DNA of 23,842 bases from positions 1 to 23,842 of the IMG/VR virus record IMGVR_UViG_3300023202_000395. One strand, given 5' to 3'. The notes below the pieces were generated by a model, which was not told the origin of the DNA, did no database searches, and saw only the letters and a list, made by a program, of their open reading frames with translations. Below, piece by piece: positions 6,527-13,125 of this stretch. The position numbers were made by a program, and so were the translations under genes. Numbering within the stretch: the stretch's first letter is position 1; the number at the start of each line of letters is the position of its first letter. The stretch is from a virus.

Positions 6527-9131
6527 CGCCGCCATGAAGGTGGCGATCGCCGGCGTGCTGCCGGCGAAGGACGTGGCCGCTGCGAAGAAGTCGCTGCAGG
6601 CCGGCGACCTCGCGGAGCTCGACCTGCGCCTGCACCTGCGGGCGCTGGTGACCAAGGGTGAGCCCACCGACGCGGCGGCGACCTGCACGCTGCTGAACAA
6701 GGCGGCGCTCGCGTGGCTGATACAGCGGATGGGCTGCACGAAGGCCGCGCTGCTGGACGCGCTGCAGGAGCTGGCCAACGAAGCCATCGCCAACGGCGGC
6801 AAAGTCCGCGACGACCTGATCGAGAAGGACCACGAGCTGCTGAAGACGATCGCCGAGGTGCAGCACGCCGTCGTCGCCAGGCTGCCCCGCACCGTCCGCG
6901 ACGGCTCCGTGAAGGTCGCCGGGCGGATCGAACCTCTCACCGACGATGAATCGACGCCCTTGCAGATCGCGGCAGAACAGCCGGCGGGCAACTCAGACCT
7001 GCGGCTGCTGACCGCCGAATGCGCCATTACCGCGGCCGGGGCCGACGGAGGGTCGGCCCCGCCGCGGTTTTCGATGACCGCCTACAACGGCGGCGCGATC
7101 CGGCTCGACGGGTGGAAGCATCCGGTCGTCATCGACCTGCAGGGGCTCAATGTCCCGTCGCAGCGCCGGCCGATCCGCTTCAACCACTCGAAAGACCGCG
7201 GCGTCGGCCACACCGAGCGGATCACGGTCGCCGCCGGCGACAGCGGCCTGCCGGTCCTTGTTGCCGAAGGCGTGATCAGCCGGCAGACGGCCGAGGCGCA
7301 GGAAATCATCGCCAGCAGCCGCAGCGGCTTCCCGTGGCAGGCGTCGATCGGCGCGACCGCCGACCAGGTGCAGACGCTGCGGGCCGGGGCCGGCACCACC
7401 GTCAATGGCCGGGCCATCCAAGGCCCCGCCCACGTCGTGCGTCGATCGACGCTCGCCGAGATCAGCTTCGTCGACCTGGGCGCTGATGACACCACCAGCG
7501 TCGCGGTCGCCGCCCAGACCCCAGAGGGAGACCAGGACATGAACTTCGAACAGTGGCTGCGTGCGCGGGGCTTCGATCCCGCCGATATCAACGATGCCCA
7601 GCGGACGTCGCTGAAGGCGATGTACGACGCCGACCAGGACGCCGGGAGCGGTGGGGCGGGCGGCGACTCACCCGATCCCGCCGCCCCGGCGAACGGCGGC
7701 AACGGCGGCGTGCAGGCCGCTGCCTCGGCCCGTGGCAACGGCCCCGACACGACCGGCGACGGCGACCTCGAACAGGTCCTCGCCGAGGCCCAGCGGGAAG
7801 GCGAGCGTCGGCGGCGAATTACCGCCGCCACCGCCGAGGTGCTCGCCGAGCGGCCGGAGCTGTCCGACCACGTCGGCCGGCTCGCCAACTCGGCGATCGA
7901 GGCCGGCTGGGACAGCCAGCGGTACCAGCTCGAGCTGCTCCGCATCGGCCGCGGCCGCGGCGGGGCCGGCTCCGCCGTCCGCCGCGACGAGCAGCGGGAC
8001 GGCCGGGTCGTCGAGGCGGCGCTCTGCCTCGCCGGCGGGCTGGAGAACCCCGACAAGGCCTTCGATGAACCGACGCTCGAAGCGGCCGGCCGGCAGTTCG
8101 GCAGCGGGCTCGGGCTCGGCGAAACCCTGCTGATGTTCGCCCAGCAGAACGGCTACCGCGGGCACGGCACGTCCAACGTCCGCGGGCTGCTGCAGTGCGC
8201 CTTCAGCGACGGCCAGATCAACGCCGCCGGCGGCTTCAGCACGCTGTCGCTGCCCGGCATCCTTAGCAACGTCGCGAACAAGTTCCTCCGCGCAGGGTTC
8301 GACGCGGTCGAGAGCACGTGGCGGGCGGTCGCCGCGACGCGGCCGGTCCGCGACTTCAAGCAGGTCACCAGCTACAGCCTCACCGGCGGCTTCCAGTACG
8401 AGAAGGTCGGCCCCGGCGGCGAGCTGAAGCACGCCACCGCGGGCGAGGTCTCGTATACCAACCAGGCCGAGACCTTCGGGCGGATGTTCGCCATCACCCG
8501 GCAGGACATCATCAACGACGACCTCGGGGCGCTCACCCAGGTCCCGCGTCGGCTCGGCCGGGGGGCCGCGCTGAAGCTCAACGAGGTCTTCTGGAAGGCC
8601 TTCCTCGACAACGCCGGGTTCTTCAAATCGGCGAACAAGAACTACGCCGACGGCTCGGCCACCGCGCTGGACCTCGACGCCCTGACCCAGGGCGAGCAGC
8701 TGTTCCTCGACCAGACCGACCCGGACGGCAACCCGCTCGGCATCCTGCCGACGCTGCTGCTCGTCCCGAACGCGCTGCACGTCACCGGCTCGAACCTGAT
8801 GAACTCCACCGAGGTTCGGCCCGCCGGCGGCAGCAGCAAGACCGTCACCGCGGTGAGCAACCCGCACGCGGGCAAGTTCGAGGTCGTCCGCAGCTCCTAC
8901 CTCTCGACCGCCGGCTGGACCGGGGCGTCGACGAAGGCGTGGTACCTGCTCGCCTCGCCGGGCGACATGCCCGTGATCGAGGTGGCGTTCCTCAACGGCC
9001 GGCAACAGCCGGTCGTCGAGTCGGCCGACGCCGACTTCAACGTGCTCGGCATCCAGATGCGGGGCTACCACGACTTCGGCGTGGCACTCCAGGAGCCCCG
9101 TGGCGGCGTGAAGATGAAGGGTGAGGCGTAG
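6501..9131 (+). CDS. prohead protease-scaffold-major capsid fusion protein
   Basis: The 876-residue protein appears to join three functions. Residues about 165-340 resemble a phage prohead serine protease: 'IRFNHSKDRGVGHT' (H229), 'FPWQASIGA' (S282) and 'STLAEISFVDLGAD' (E320) are the expected catalytic neighbourhoods. Residues 347-490 form a charged, Gly/Pro- and Glu/Arg-rich scaffold-like segment. Residues about 500-876 look like an HK97-fold, Mu gpT-like major capsid protein ('FAITRQDIINDDLGAL', 'EVFWKAFLDNAGFF', ending 'MRGYHDFGVALQEP'). Residues 1-160 are an extra N-terminal domain I do not recognise. GTG 6501 is preferred because ggagg lies 9 nt upstream (6487-6491), whereas ATG 6534 lacks a ribosome-binding site. 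An internal in-frame ATG at 7539 has its own ribosome-binding site and may make the capsid precursor alone. Confidence 0.88.
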   Translation: MSQPTPEFDAAMKVAIAGVLPAKDVAAAKKSLQAGDLAELDLRLHLRALVTKGEPTDAAATCTLLNKAALAWLIQRMGCTKAALLDALQELANEAIANGGKVRDDLIEKDHELLKTIAEVQHAVVARLPRTVRDGSVKVAGRIEPLTDDESTPLQIAAEQPAGNSDLRLLTAECAITAAGADGGSAPPRFSMTAYNGGAIRLDGWKHPVVIDLQGLNVPSQRRPIRFNHSKDRGVGHTERITVAAGDSGLPVLVAEGVISRQTAEAQEIIASSRSGFPWQASIGATADQVQTLRAGAGTTVNGRAIQGPAHVVRRSTLAEISFVDLGADDTTSVAVAAQTPEGDQDMNFEQWLRARGFDPADINDAQRTSLKAMYDADQDAGSGGAGGDSPDPAAPANGGNGGVQAAASARGNGPDTTGDGDLEQVLAEAQREGERRRRITAATAEVLAERPELSDHVGRLANSAIEAGWDSQRYQLELLRIGRGRGGAGSAVRRDEQRDGRVVEAALCLAGGLENPDKAFDEPTLEAAGRQFGSGLGLGETLLMFAQQNGYRGHGTSNVRGLLQCAFSDGQINAAGGFSTLSLPGILSNVANKFLRAGFDAVESTWRAVAATRPVRDFKQVTSYSLTGGFQYEKVGPGGELKHATAGEVSYTNQAETFGRMFAITRQDIINDDLGALTQVPRRLGRGAALKLNEVFWKAFLDNAGFFKSANKNYADGSATALDLDALTQGEQLFLDQTDPDGNPLGILPTLLLVPNALHVTGSNLMNSTEVRPAGGSSKTVTAVSNPHAGKFEVVRSSYLSTAGWTGASTKAWYLLASPGDMPVIEVAFLNGRQQPVVESADADFNVLGIQMRGYHDFGVALQEPRGGVKMKGEA
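7524..7541 (+). promoter_or_regulatory. internal ribosome-binding site and start for the scaffold-capsid part
   Basis: GAGGGAG (7524-7530) lies 8 nt before an in-frame ATG (7539-7541, residue 347 of the fusion), exactly between the protease-like and scaffold-like regions. The peptide after it ('MNFEQWLRARGF') looks like a natural N-terminus. Use of this start would give a 530-residue scaffold-capsid product in excess over the protease fusion, in the manner of the nested lambda C/Nu3 arrangement. This is inference from sequence. Confidence 0.6.
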
Positions 9132-9151
9132 ACCGCCTCCCGGCCCTGAAC

Positions 9152-9184
9152 GCCGCGAGGCGGCCGCACACGCCGCCTCGCGGC
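9152..9184 (+). terminator. 12-bp perfect stem-loop after the capsid gene
   Basis: GCCGCGAGGCGG (9152-9163) pairs perfectly with CCGCCTCGCGGC (9173-9184) around a 9-nt loop. It lies 20 bp after the capsid stop, in the 107-bp gap before the decoration gene. No T-run follows, so it may be a leaky attenuator or an mRNA 3'-end stabiliser rather than a full terminator. Such a device would adjust capsid against decoration and tail expression. Confidence 0.55.
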
Positions 9185-9238
9185 TGCCTCGGCGACTGAC
9201 CCCAGCATCCCCAGAACACCAAGCGAAAGGACCCACCG

Positions 9239-9568
9239 ATGGGAGCCAAGTACAAGCACGAAGGCGCGGCGATCGAGTACATCCCCGGCCTCGACATCGA
9301 GGCCGGGGACGTGGTCATCCTCAGCGGCCTGGTCGGCGTCGCGAACCACCCGATCACCAGCGGCCAGGTCGGCACGCTGGCGATCGAGGGCGTCTTCGAC
9401 TTCCCGAAGGCGCTCAGCGGCGTCACGTTCAATCAGGGCGGCGACGCTTACTGGGACGACAGCGCCGACGTGGCCGTCGTGCTGGCCAGCGGCAACACGC
9501 TGATCGGCCCGATCACCAAGGCCGCCGGCGACGGCGACGAGTTCGTCAGCGTCAAGCTCAGCCCGTAA
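9239..9568 (+). CDS. capsid decoration protein, DUF2190-like
   Basis: The 109-residue protein follows the capsid gene. It has the pattern of DUF2190 phage proteins: an early 'GLDIEAGDVVILSGLVGVA', a central 'IEGVFDFPKALS' (the family's 'l-x-G-V-F-x-L-P-K' block), then 'FNQGGDAYWDD', and a final short strand. Members coat or cement the head surface. Length (about 110) fits. It is preceded by a purine-rich ribosome-binding region (gaaagga near 9223-9229). Confidence in the family is good; the surface-cement role comes from family knowledge. Confidence 0.8.
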   Translation: MGAKYKHEGAAIEYIPGLDIEAGDVVILSGLVGVANHPITSGQVGTLAIEGVFDFPKALSGVTFNQGGDAYWDDSADVAVVLASGNTLIGPITKAAGDGDEFVSVKLSP

Positions 9569-9600
9569 CCGCCCCCGGAGCGCCCCGAGCCGGCCCGTTC

Positions 9601-9614
9601 ATTACGGCCGTAAT
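9601..9614. repeat. 14-bp palindrome, copy 2 (exact)
   Basis: ATTACGGCCGTAAT ends 4 nt before the ATG of the head-tail connector gene (9619), occupying the place where a Shine-Dalgarno would be expected. A protein bound here on DNA could affect transcription through the operon. In mRNA it could fold back to sequester initiation. Confidence 0.85.
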
Positions 9615-9618
9615 CACC

Positions 9619-9993
9619 ATGCCCAACCTGCTCGCCGAAGCCGCCGCGATGGTCAGCGCCAACCGCCACGAGCACCTCACGTCTGAGGTCAGCTTCGAGC
9701 GAGGGGGCGAGGCGGTCACGGTGCAGGCGACGGTGGGCGAGACGGTGTTCCGCCTCGACAACGGGGCGGGGGGGACGATCCGCTACGTGAGCCGCGACTA
9801 CCTGGTCCGCTCGCAGGATTTGGTGATCGGCGGCGTCGTGGTCGAGCCCCGGCGGGGCGACCGCATCGTCCACGCGATCGGCGGCGATCACAAGCGGCAC
9901 GAGGTGCTCGGCCCCGGCGGCGACGAGCCGGACTGGCGGTACAGCGACCCGTCGCACTTGACCATCCGCCTGCACACCCGGGAGGTCGGCTGA
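9619..9993 (+). CDS. head-tail connector/head completion protein candidate
   Basis: The 124-residue protein ends with 'PRRGDRIVHAIGGDHKRHEVLGPGGDEPDWRYSDPSHLTIRLHTREVG'-like features: an 'R-G-D-x-I' turn, a 'P-x-W-R-x-S-D-P' block near 107-114 and a terminal 'IRLHTREV' strand. This pattern is common in proteins found between decoration and tail-terminator genes of siphophages and is compatible with gpFII-like stoppers. The start is the ATG at 9619; there is no Shine-Dalgarno because the 14-bp palindrome occupies that region. Its stop overlaps the next ATG (TGATG). The connector role rests on gene order plus that C-terminal pattern. Confidence 0.6.
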   Translation: MPNLLAEAAAMVSANRHEHLTSEVSFERGGEAVTVQATVGETVFRLDNGAGGTIRYVSRDYLVRSQDLVIGGVVVEPRRGDRIVHAIGGDHKRHEVLGPGGDEPDWRYSDPSHLTIRLHTREVG

Positions 9994-10229
9994 TGCAGTC
10001 GCTCCGCACCCTGCAGGCGCTGATCGGCGGGGCCGCCACCCTCGGCACGGTCCAGGTGGTGTCCCTGGACACGCTGGTGCCGCTGGGCCTGGTCGTGCTC
10101 GGCGGCGGGCTGCTGTGGCGGGTTTCCGCGCTGATCCATCGCGTCAACGATCGGCTCTCCAACCTCGAGCGCCGCATCAACGGCCTCGACCGCCGACGCG
10201 AGTCGAGAGCGGTGGGGGGAGACCGATGA
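9993..10229 (+). CDS. small membrane protein with C-terminal coiled coil (holin candidate)
   Basis: The 78-residue protein has a hydrophobic N-terminal half with one or two membrane-spanning stretches (about residues 7-22 and 25-42, 'LVPLGLVVLGGGLLW'). A basic amphipathic helix follows ('IHRVNDRLSNLERRINGLDRRRESR'). Architecture of this kind is seen in small phage holins and in membrane-anchored accessory proteins. It sits in the head-completion/tail-terminator cluster, with one-base overlap upstream and a 4-base overlap (ATGA) downstream. No family is recognised by sequence, so holin is a hypothesis only. Confidence 0.6.
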   Translation: MQSLRTLQALIGGAATLGTVQVVSLDTLVPLGLVVLGGGLLWRVSALIHRVNDRLSNLERRINGLDRRRESRAVGGDR

Positions 10230-10672
10230 CCGTTGCCCTGCTGGTACAGCTCCAGGCCGCCGTGATCGCCGAGCTCAACGACGCCGCCTTCGCCGCCGAA
10301 CACGGCGAGGAGTTCGTGGCCGTGCGGAAGTACCGCGCAGAGTACGAAGTGAAAGATCTCACCGACCTGAAGGTGACGGTCGTGCCCAAGGCGGCCGACC
10401 GGACCATCGCCAGCCGGGGGGAGACCGCCCAAGAGTTCCAGATCGACGTGGCCGTTCAGCAAAGGCTGCCGGCCGACTTCGAGCAGGAGCGGATCGACGA
10501 GCTGCTGCTGCTGGTCGAGCAGATCGCCGAGTGGATGCTCGCCCGCCGACCGGCCACATTCACCACCGCCATCTGCGTCGCCGTGAGCGAGACGCCCATC
10601 TACAGCGTCGAGCACCTCGACGCGATGCGCGTGCTCACCGCCCCCGTGACGCTGACCTTCAAGGTGCTGTGA
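10226..10672 (+). CDS. tail terminator/tail completion protein candidate
   Basis: The 148-residue protein starts at an ATG overlapping the previous stop and is preceded by a strong purine-rich ribosome-binding site (gggggaga). It has an N-terminal helix, a beta-rich centre ('LKVTVVPKAADRT', then 'EFQIDVAVQQRL'), an amphipathic helix ('ERIDELLLLVEQIAEWMLARR') and a final strand 'TAPVTLTFKVL'. This alternation and length are typical of gpU/tail-terminator-type proteins, which cap the tail tube at the head end. The location just before the tail tube gene agrees. The assignment is by pattern and gene order, not by a diagnostic motif. Confidence 0.55.
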   Translation: MTVALLVQLQAAVIAELNDAAFAAEHGEEFVAVRKYRAEYEVKDLTDLKVTVVPKAADRTIASRGETAQEFQIDVAVQQRLPADFEQERIDELLLLVEQIAEWMLARRPATFTTAICVAVSETPIYSVEHLDAMRVLTAPVTLTFKVL

Positions 10673-10682
10673 GGAACCGACC

Positions 10683-11180
10683 ATGAACCGCAAGACCCTC
10701 ATCATCGCCGCCGTGCTCACCGCCGTCACCTTCGGTGGCGTGGCCGCCTGCGCCGGCTTCGACGCCGGCGACGTCGTCCACGTGAAGACGCCGCCGACGA
10801 TCCAGCAGCAGACCGGGCTGCCGAGCAAGACCTCCCTGAACGAAGCCCGCGCCGAATACCAGGCGTGGCACCAGGACGTGCAGCGCGCCGGCGCGGCGTG
10901 GCAGGCGTCGATCGACAAGGGCGAGCAGGTCCGCTCCCTGATCGGCCAGCTCACGCTGCAGGCGCTCGACCAGGTCGGCCCGACGATCGCCGGCGTGCCC
11001 GTGCTCGGGCCACTGATACCGACCGCGACGGGCCTGCTCGGCCTGCTGCTCGGCACCGGCCGGCTGCGGAAGGAGAAGGAGAGCTCGTACAACGCCGGCC
11101 TCGACCGCGGCCAGCAGCTGCCGACCCCGGAGACCGGCCCGCCGGTCGTGCCGCCGCCCGGCCCGCGGCTGGCGACCTGA
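10683..11180 (+). CDS. putative lipoprotein with a central membrane segment
   Basis: The 165-residue protein opens with a signal peptide ('MNRKTLIIAAVLTAVTFGG') and a lipobox-like 'VAAC' with Cys23, predicting lipidation. Residues 70-110 are a helical, charged region. A hydrophobic segment near 108-127 ('VLGPLIPTATGLLGLLLG') is followed by positively charged 'RLRKEKE'. The C-terminus is Pro-rich. aggaa at 10674-10678 is its ribosome-binding site. A lipoprotein inside a virion-assembly operon is unusual; a spanin-like lysis or superinfection-exclusion role is possible. No enzyme motif is visible. With the preceding small membrane protein it could form a membrane module. Function unknown. Confidence 0.65.
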   Translation: MNRKTLIIAAVLTAVTFGGVAACAGFDAGDVVHVKTPPTIQQQTGLPSKTSLNEARAEYQAWHQDVQRAGAAWQASIDKGEQVRSLIGQLTLQALDQVGPTIAGVPVLGPLIPTATGLLGLLLGTGRLRKEKESSYNAGLDRGQQLPTPETGPPVVPPPGPRLAT

Positions 11181-11231
11181 CGCGCTGATCGACGCCCCCA
11201 CCCACGAACAACAGGTAAGGAGAACACCACC

Positions 11232-11687
11232 ATGGCCAAGAAAACCGGCCTCGACATGAAGGCGTACCTGTCCAGCACCGCGCTGGACGGGTCGAGCAAC
11301 ACCCCCGGCACGGTCACCTGGACCGAGGTCCCGGAGATCAGAGACGCCACCCCGTCGATCGAGGTGGGCGAGGCGGACGTGAGCTCGCGGGCCAGCGTGT
11401 TCCGCGAGCGCCTCACCACGCTTCTGGACCTCGGTGTTGACTTCAGCATCGTCTGGGACAGCGGCAACGCCAACATGCAGGCGCTCCGCGACGCGTGCCT
11501 CAACCGCACGACGCTCGCGATGGCGTTCATGGACGGGCCGATCGCCACCGAGGGCAGCGAAGGCCCCGTCGCGAACATGCACGTCTTCGGGTTCAGCCGG
11601 GCCGAGCAGCTCGAAGACGGTGTCACCGTCGACCTGAGCGTGAAGCCGGCCAGCCATACCGAGTGGTACGAGGTGCCCGCGGCGTAA
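11232..11687 (+). CDS. major tail tube protein
   Basis: The 151-residue protein has a strong ribosome-binding site (aaggaga, 11217-11223), expected for an abundant virion protein. It shows the usual tail-tube order: a short N-terminal arm ('KKTGLDMKAYLSS'), then 'WTEVPEIRDATPSIEVGEADVSSR'-type strands (near 35-58), a helix around 'NANMQALRDACLN', and closing strands 'EDGVTVDLSVKPASHTEWYEV'. This fits short TTP-like tube proteins placed between tail-terminator and assembly-chaperone genes. The protein polymerises into the tube through which DNA passes. Family assignment is by pattern and position, and fairly secure. Confidence 0.78.
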   Translation: MAKKTGLDMKAYLSSTALDGSSNTPGTVTWTEVPEIRDATPSIEVGEADVSSRASVFRERLTTLLDLGVDFSIVWDSGNANMQALRDACLNRTTLAMAFMDGPIATEGSEGPVANMHVFGFSRAEQLEDGVTVDLSVKPASHTEWYEVPAA

Positions 11688-11938
11688 TGGAGCGGAACGA
11701 CCCCCGAGACCGGCTCGGCCGTGTGTTTGAGCAGGAGGGCGAGCTCGCCGTCCTGGTCGAGCTGCCGCCCGAGATCAACGCCGGCCGCCGCACGGTCGTG
11801 CGGCTGCCGATCGACCGCGCCGCGCTCGACCGCGATCTGCCGGCGGCGTCGCCCCTGCCTCAGGCGACGCCGCCGGCGCCGGTCGAGCTCCCGGACACCG
11901 ACGAGGGCGAGAACGAGCACGATGGCGAGATTCACTGA
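11687..11938 (+). CDS. small hypothetical protein between tail tube and chaperone
   Basis: The 83-residue protein starts at an ATG overlapping the tail-tube stop by one base (TAATG). Its own 3' end overlaps the chaperone start by 17 nt. The first half is a compact strand-rich stretch ('LAVLVELPPEINAGRRTVV'). The second half is Pro/Ala- and Glu/Asp-rich and likely disordered. No family is recognised. The tight translational coupling suggests a tail-assembly accessory role, by context only. Confidence 0.6.
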   Translation: MERNDPRDRLGRVFEQEGELAVLVELPPEINAGRRTVVRLPIDRAALDRDLPAASPLPQATPPAPVELPDTDEGENEHDGEIH

Positions 11939-12383
11939 CGACAAGGGCCGCGTCTGGCGGGTCGCGATCGACGTGGGCGCGGCGAAGCGGGTCAAGGCCC
12001 GCACCGACGCCGACCTGCTCAAGGCGATCGAGGACGGCGGTCTGCTGCGTCAGCTCGGCGAGGACCCGGTCCTGCTGGTCGATGTGCTCTACGCGCTGTG
12101 CCTGCCCCAGGCGGAGCGTGACGGCATCGACGAGGACGCATTCGTGGAGGGCCTGGTTGGCGACGCGATCGAGTCGGCGGCCGACGCGCTGGTCGAGGGG
12201 CTCGTCGATTTTTTCCCGCAGCGCCGGGCCGCACTGCTGCGCGCGATCTTCGCGAAGACGGAGCGGGCGGCGGACCTGGCGATGACGAGCCTGGAGAAGG
12301 GGGTGGCGAACGGCGACTACGACGACGTGATCGAGAAGGCGGTGGCCGGGGCGTCCGCACGGCCGCCGAGCTCTGGCGGCTGA
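11922..12383 (+). CDS. tail assembly chaperone, upstream (gpG-like) product
   Basis: The 153-residue protein opens 'MARFTDDKGRVWRVAIDVG', a beginning typical of small tail assembly chaperones. It continues as a helical, Asp/Leu-rich domain ('LLKAIEDGGLLRQLGEDPVLLVDVLYALC'). Its last residues ('SARPPSSGG') look out of frame. The -1 frame from about 12353 onward instead reads as good protein (AAELWRLIFEIAGRVG) with no start codon nearby. This is the classic gpG/gpGT layout, in which ribosomes slip near the end of the first product to make a longer chaperone that recruits the tape measure. It lies in the expected place, between tail tube and tape measure. Confidence 0.72.
   Translation: MARFTDDKGRVWRVAIDVGAAKRVKARTDADLLKAIEDGGLLRQLGEDPVLLVDVLYALCLPQAERDGIDEDAFVEGLVGDAIESAADALVEGLVDFFPQRRAALLRAIFAKTERAADLAMTSLEKGVANGDYDDVIEKAVAGASARPPSSGG
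12340..12356 (+). promoter_or_regulatory. probable -1 ribosomal frameshift region of the tail chaperone
   Basis: Coding character switches from frame 0 (up to 'EKAVAG') to the -1 frame ('VRTAAELWRL') within this short window around ggccggggcg. Neither frame looks coding on the wrong side of it. A canonical X-XXY-YYZ heptamer is not present, so the exact slip site is uncertain; GGGG at 12348-12351 is the best local candidate. An assembly indel would give the same picture. Confidence 0.5.
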
Positions 12384-12409
12384 TCTTCGAGATCGCCGGC
12401 CGGGTCGGC

Positions 12410-12637
12410 ATGGACCCCTCACCGTTCACGTTCGCGGAGCTGATCGACATGCACCGCGGCCGTGAAATGGCCGAGTGGCAGATCGCCGCCCAGGTCATGG
12501 CGACCATGGCCCGCTGCCACGGCTCGAAGCGCGCCCAGCCGTGGCAGTTCGACCCGTACGCGAAGGAGCGCCGGCGCTCGCCCGGGAAGGGCGAGGGCTG
12601 GGCCGCGATGAAGGCGGCGCTGAAGAGGGGACCATGA
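12410..12637 (+). CDS. tail assembly chaperone, frameshift (gpT-like) extension
   Basis: This is the -1 frame extension of the tail chaperone. From the first in-frame ATG it has 75 codons ('MDPSPFTFAELIDMHRGREMAEWQIAAQVMATMARC', continuing 'PWQFDPYAKERR'), but protein-like sequence extends upstream to about 12353 without any start codon. It is probably made only as a C-terminal extension of the 11922 product. The 'W-x-x-A-x-x-M-A' helix followed by 'P-x-x-F-x-P' is what is commonly seen in such extensions, which bind the tape measure during tail assembly. Independent translation from the ATG is the alternative. Its stop overlaps the next start (ATGATGA). Confidence 0.6.
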   Translation: MDPSPFTFAELIDMHRGREMAEWQIAAQVMATMARCHGSKRAQPWQFDPYAKERRRSPGKGEGWAAMKAALKRGP

Positions 12638-13122
12638 TGAACAGCGGCGGCTTCGTCACGATCGACTACTCGATGTTCTTCGACCGCCGGGCGGTCACCA
12701 GCCGCGTCGATCGCGCGAAGCTCCGCGGCCTCTCGAAAGCGGGGGCGTTCGTCCGCCGGCGTGCCCGCACGCTGATGCGGAAGCGGAAGACGAAGACGAG
12801 GCGGGTCAGCGACCCGGGCGGCCCGCCGCTGCAGCACGCCGGCGGTCTGCGGCGGGTGTTCTTCGGCCTCGACCGCGACACCGACAGCGTCGTGATCGGC
12901 CCGGCGCTCAATACCTCCCAGCGGCCGGGCGGGAAGACCGTGCCGGAGCTGATCGAGTTCGGCGGCCGGGTCCGACAGCCCGCCCGCACCGTCCCCCGCC
13001 GCGACGGCAGCCGACGCGTGATCCCGGCCCAGACGCTCACCTACGAGCCGCGGCCGTACATGGGGCCGGCGCTTGCAGACGAGGCCCCGAAGTTCCCCGA
13101 GCTCTTCAAGGTAAAGGGCTGA
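12634..13122 (+). CDS. HK97 gp10-like/minor tail protein candidate
   Basis: The 162-residue protein starts at ATG 12634 with gagggg just upstream. It has a basic helix ('LSKAGAFVRRRARTLMRKRK'), the block 'SDPGGPPLQHAGGLRR', a strand-rich centre ('DSVVIGPALN', 'TVPELIEFGG') and 'RPYMGPALADEAPKF' near the C-terminus. This combination of Arg-rich helix, 'PG-PP', 'L-E-x-G' and 'PFM/PYM-x-PAL' is the pattern of gp10-like and virion-morphogenesis tail proteins. In this operon it lies between the chaperone and tape-measure genes. A role in tail completion or tube joining is likely but not proven from sequence. Confidence 0.65.
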   Translation: MMNSGGFVTIDYSMFFDRRAVTSRVDRAKLRGLSKAGAFVRRRARTLMRKRKTKTRRVSDPGGPPLQHAGGLRRVFFGLDRDTDSVVIGPALNTSQRPGGKTVPELIEFGGRVRQPARTVPRRDGSRRVIPAQTLTYEPRPYMGPALADEAPKFPELFKVKG

Positions 13123-13125
13123 CCC

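Noticed and set aside
4937-7027. 696-codon minus-strand open frame
   Set aside because: Antisense to the portal and protease-capsid genes, which have recognisable family blocks.
12297-12304. aagggggt as the -1 slippery site of the tail chaperone
   Set aside because: The -1 frame immediately after it reads as Arg/Gly noise for about 17 codons, so the switch must occur later, near 12340-12356.
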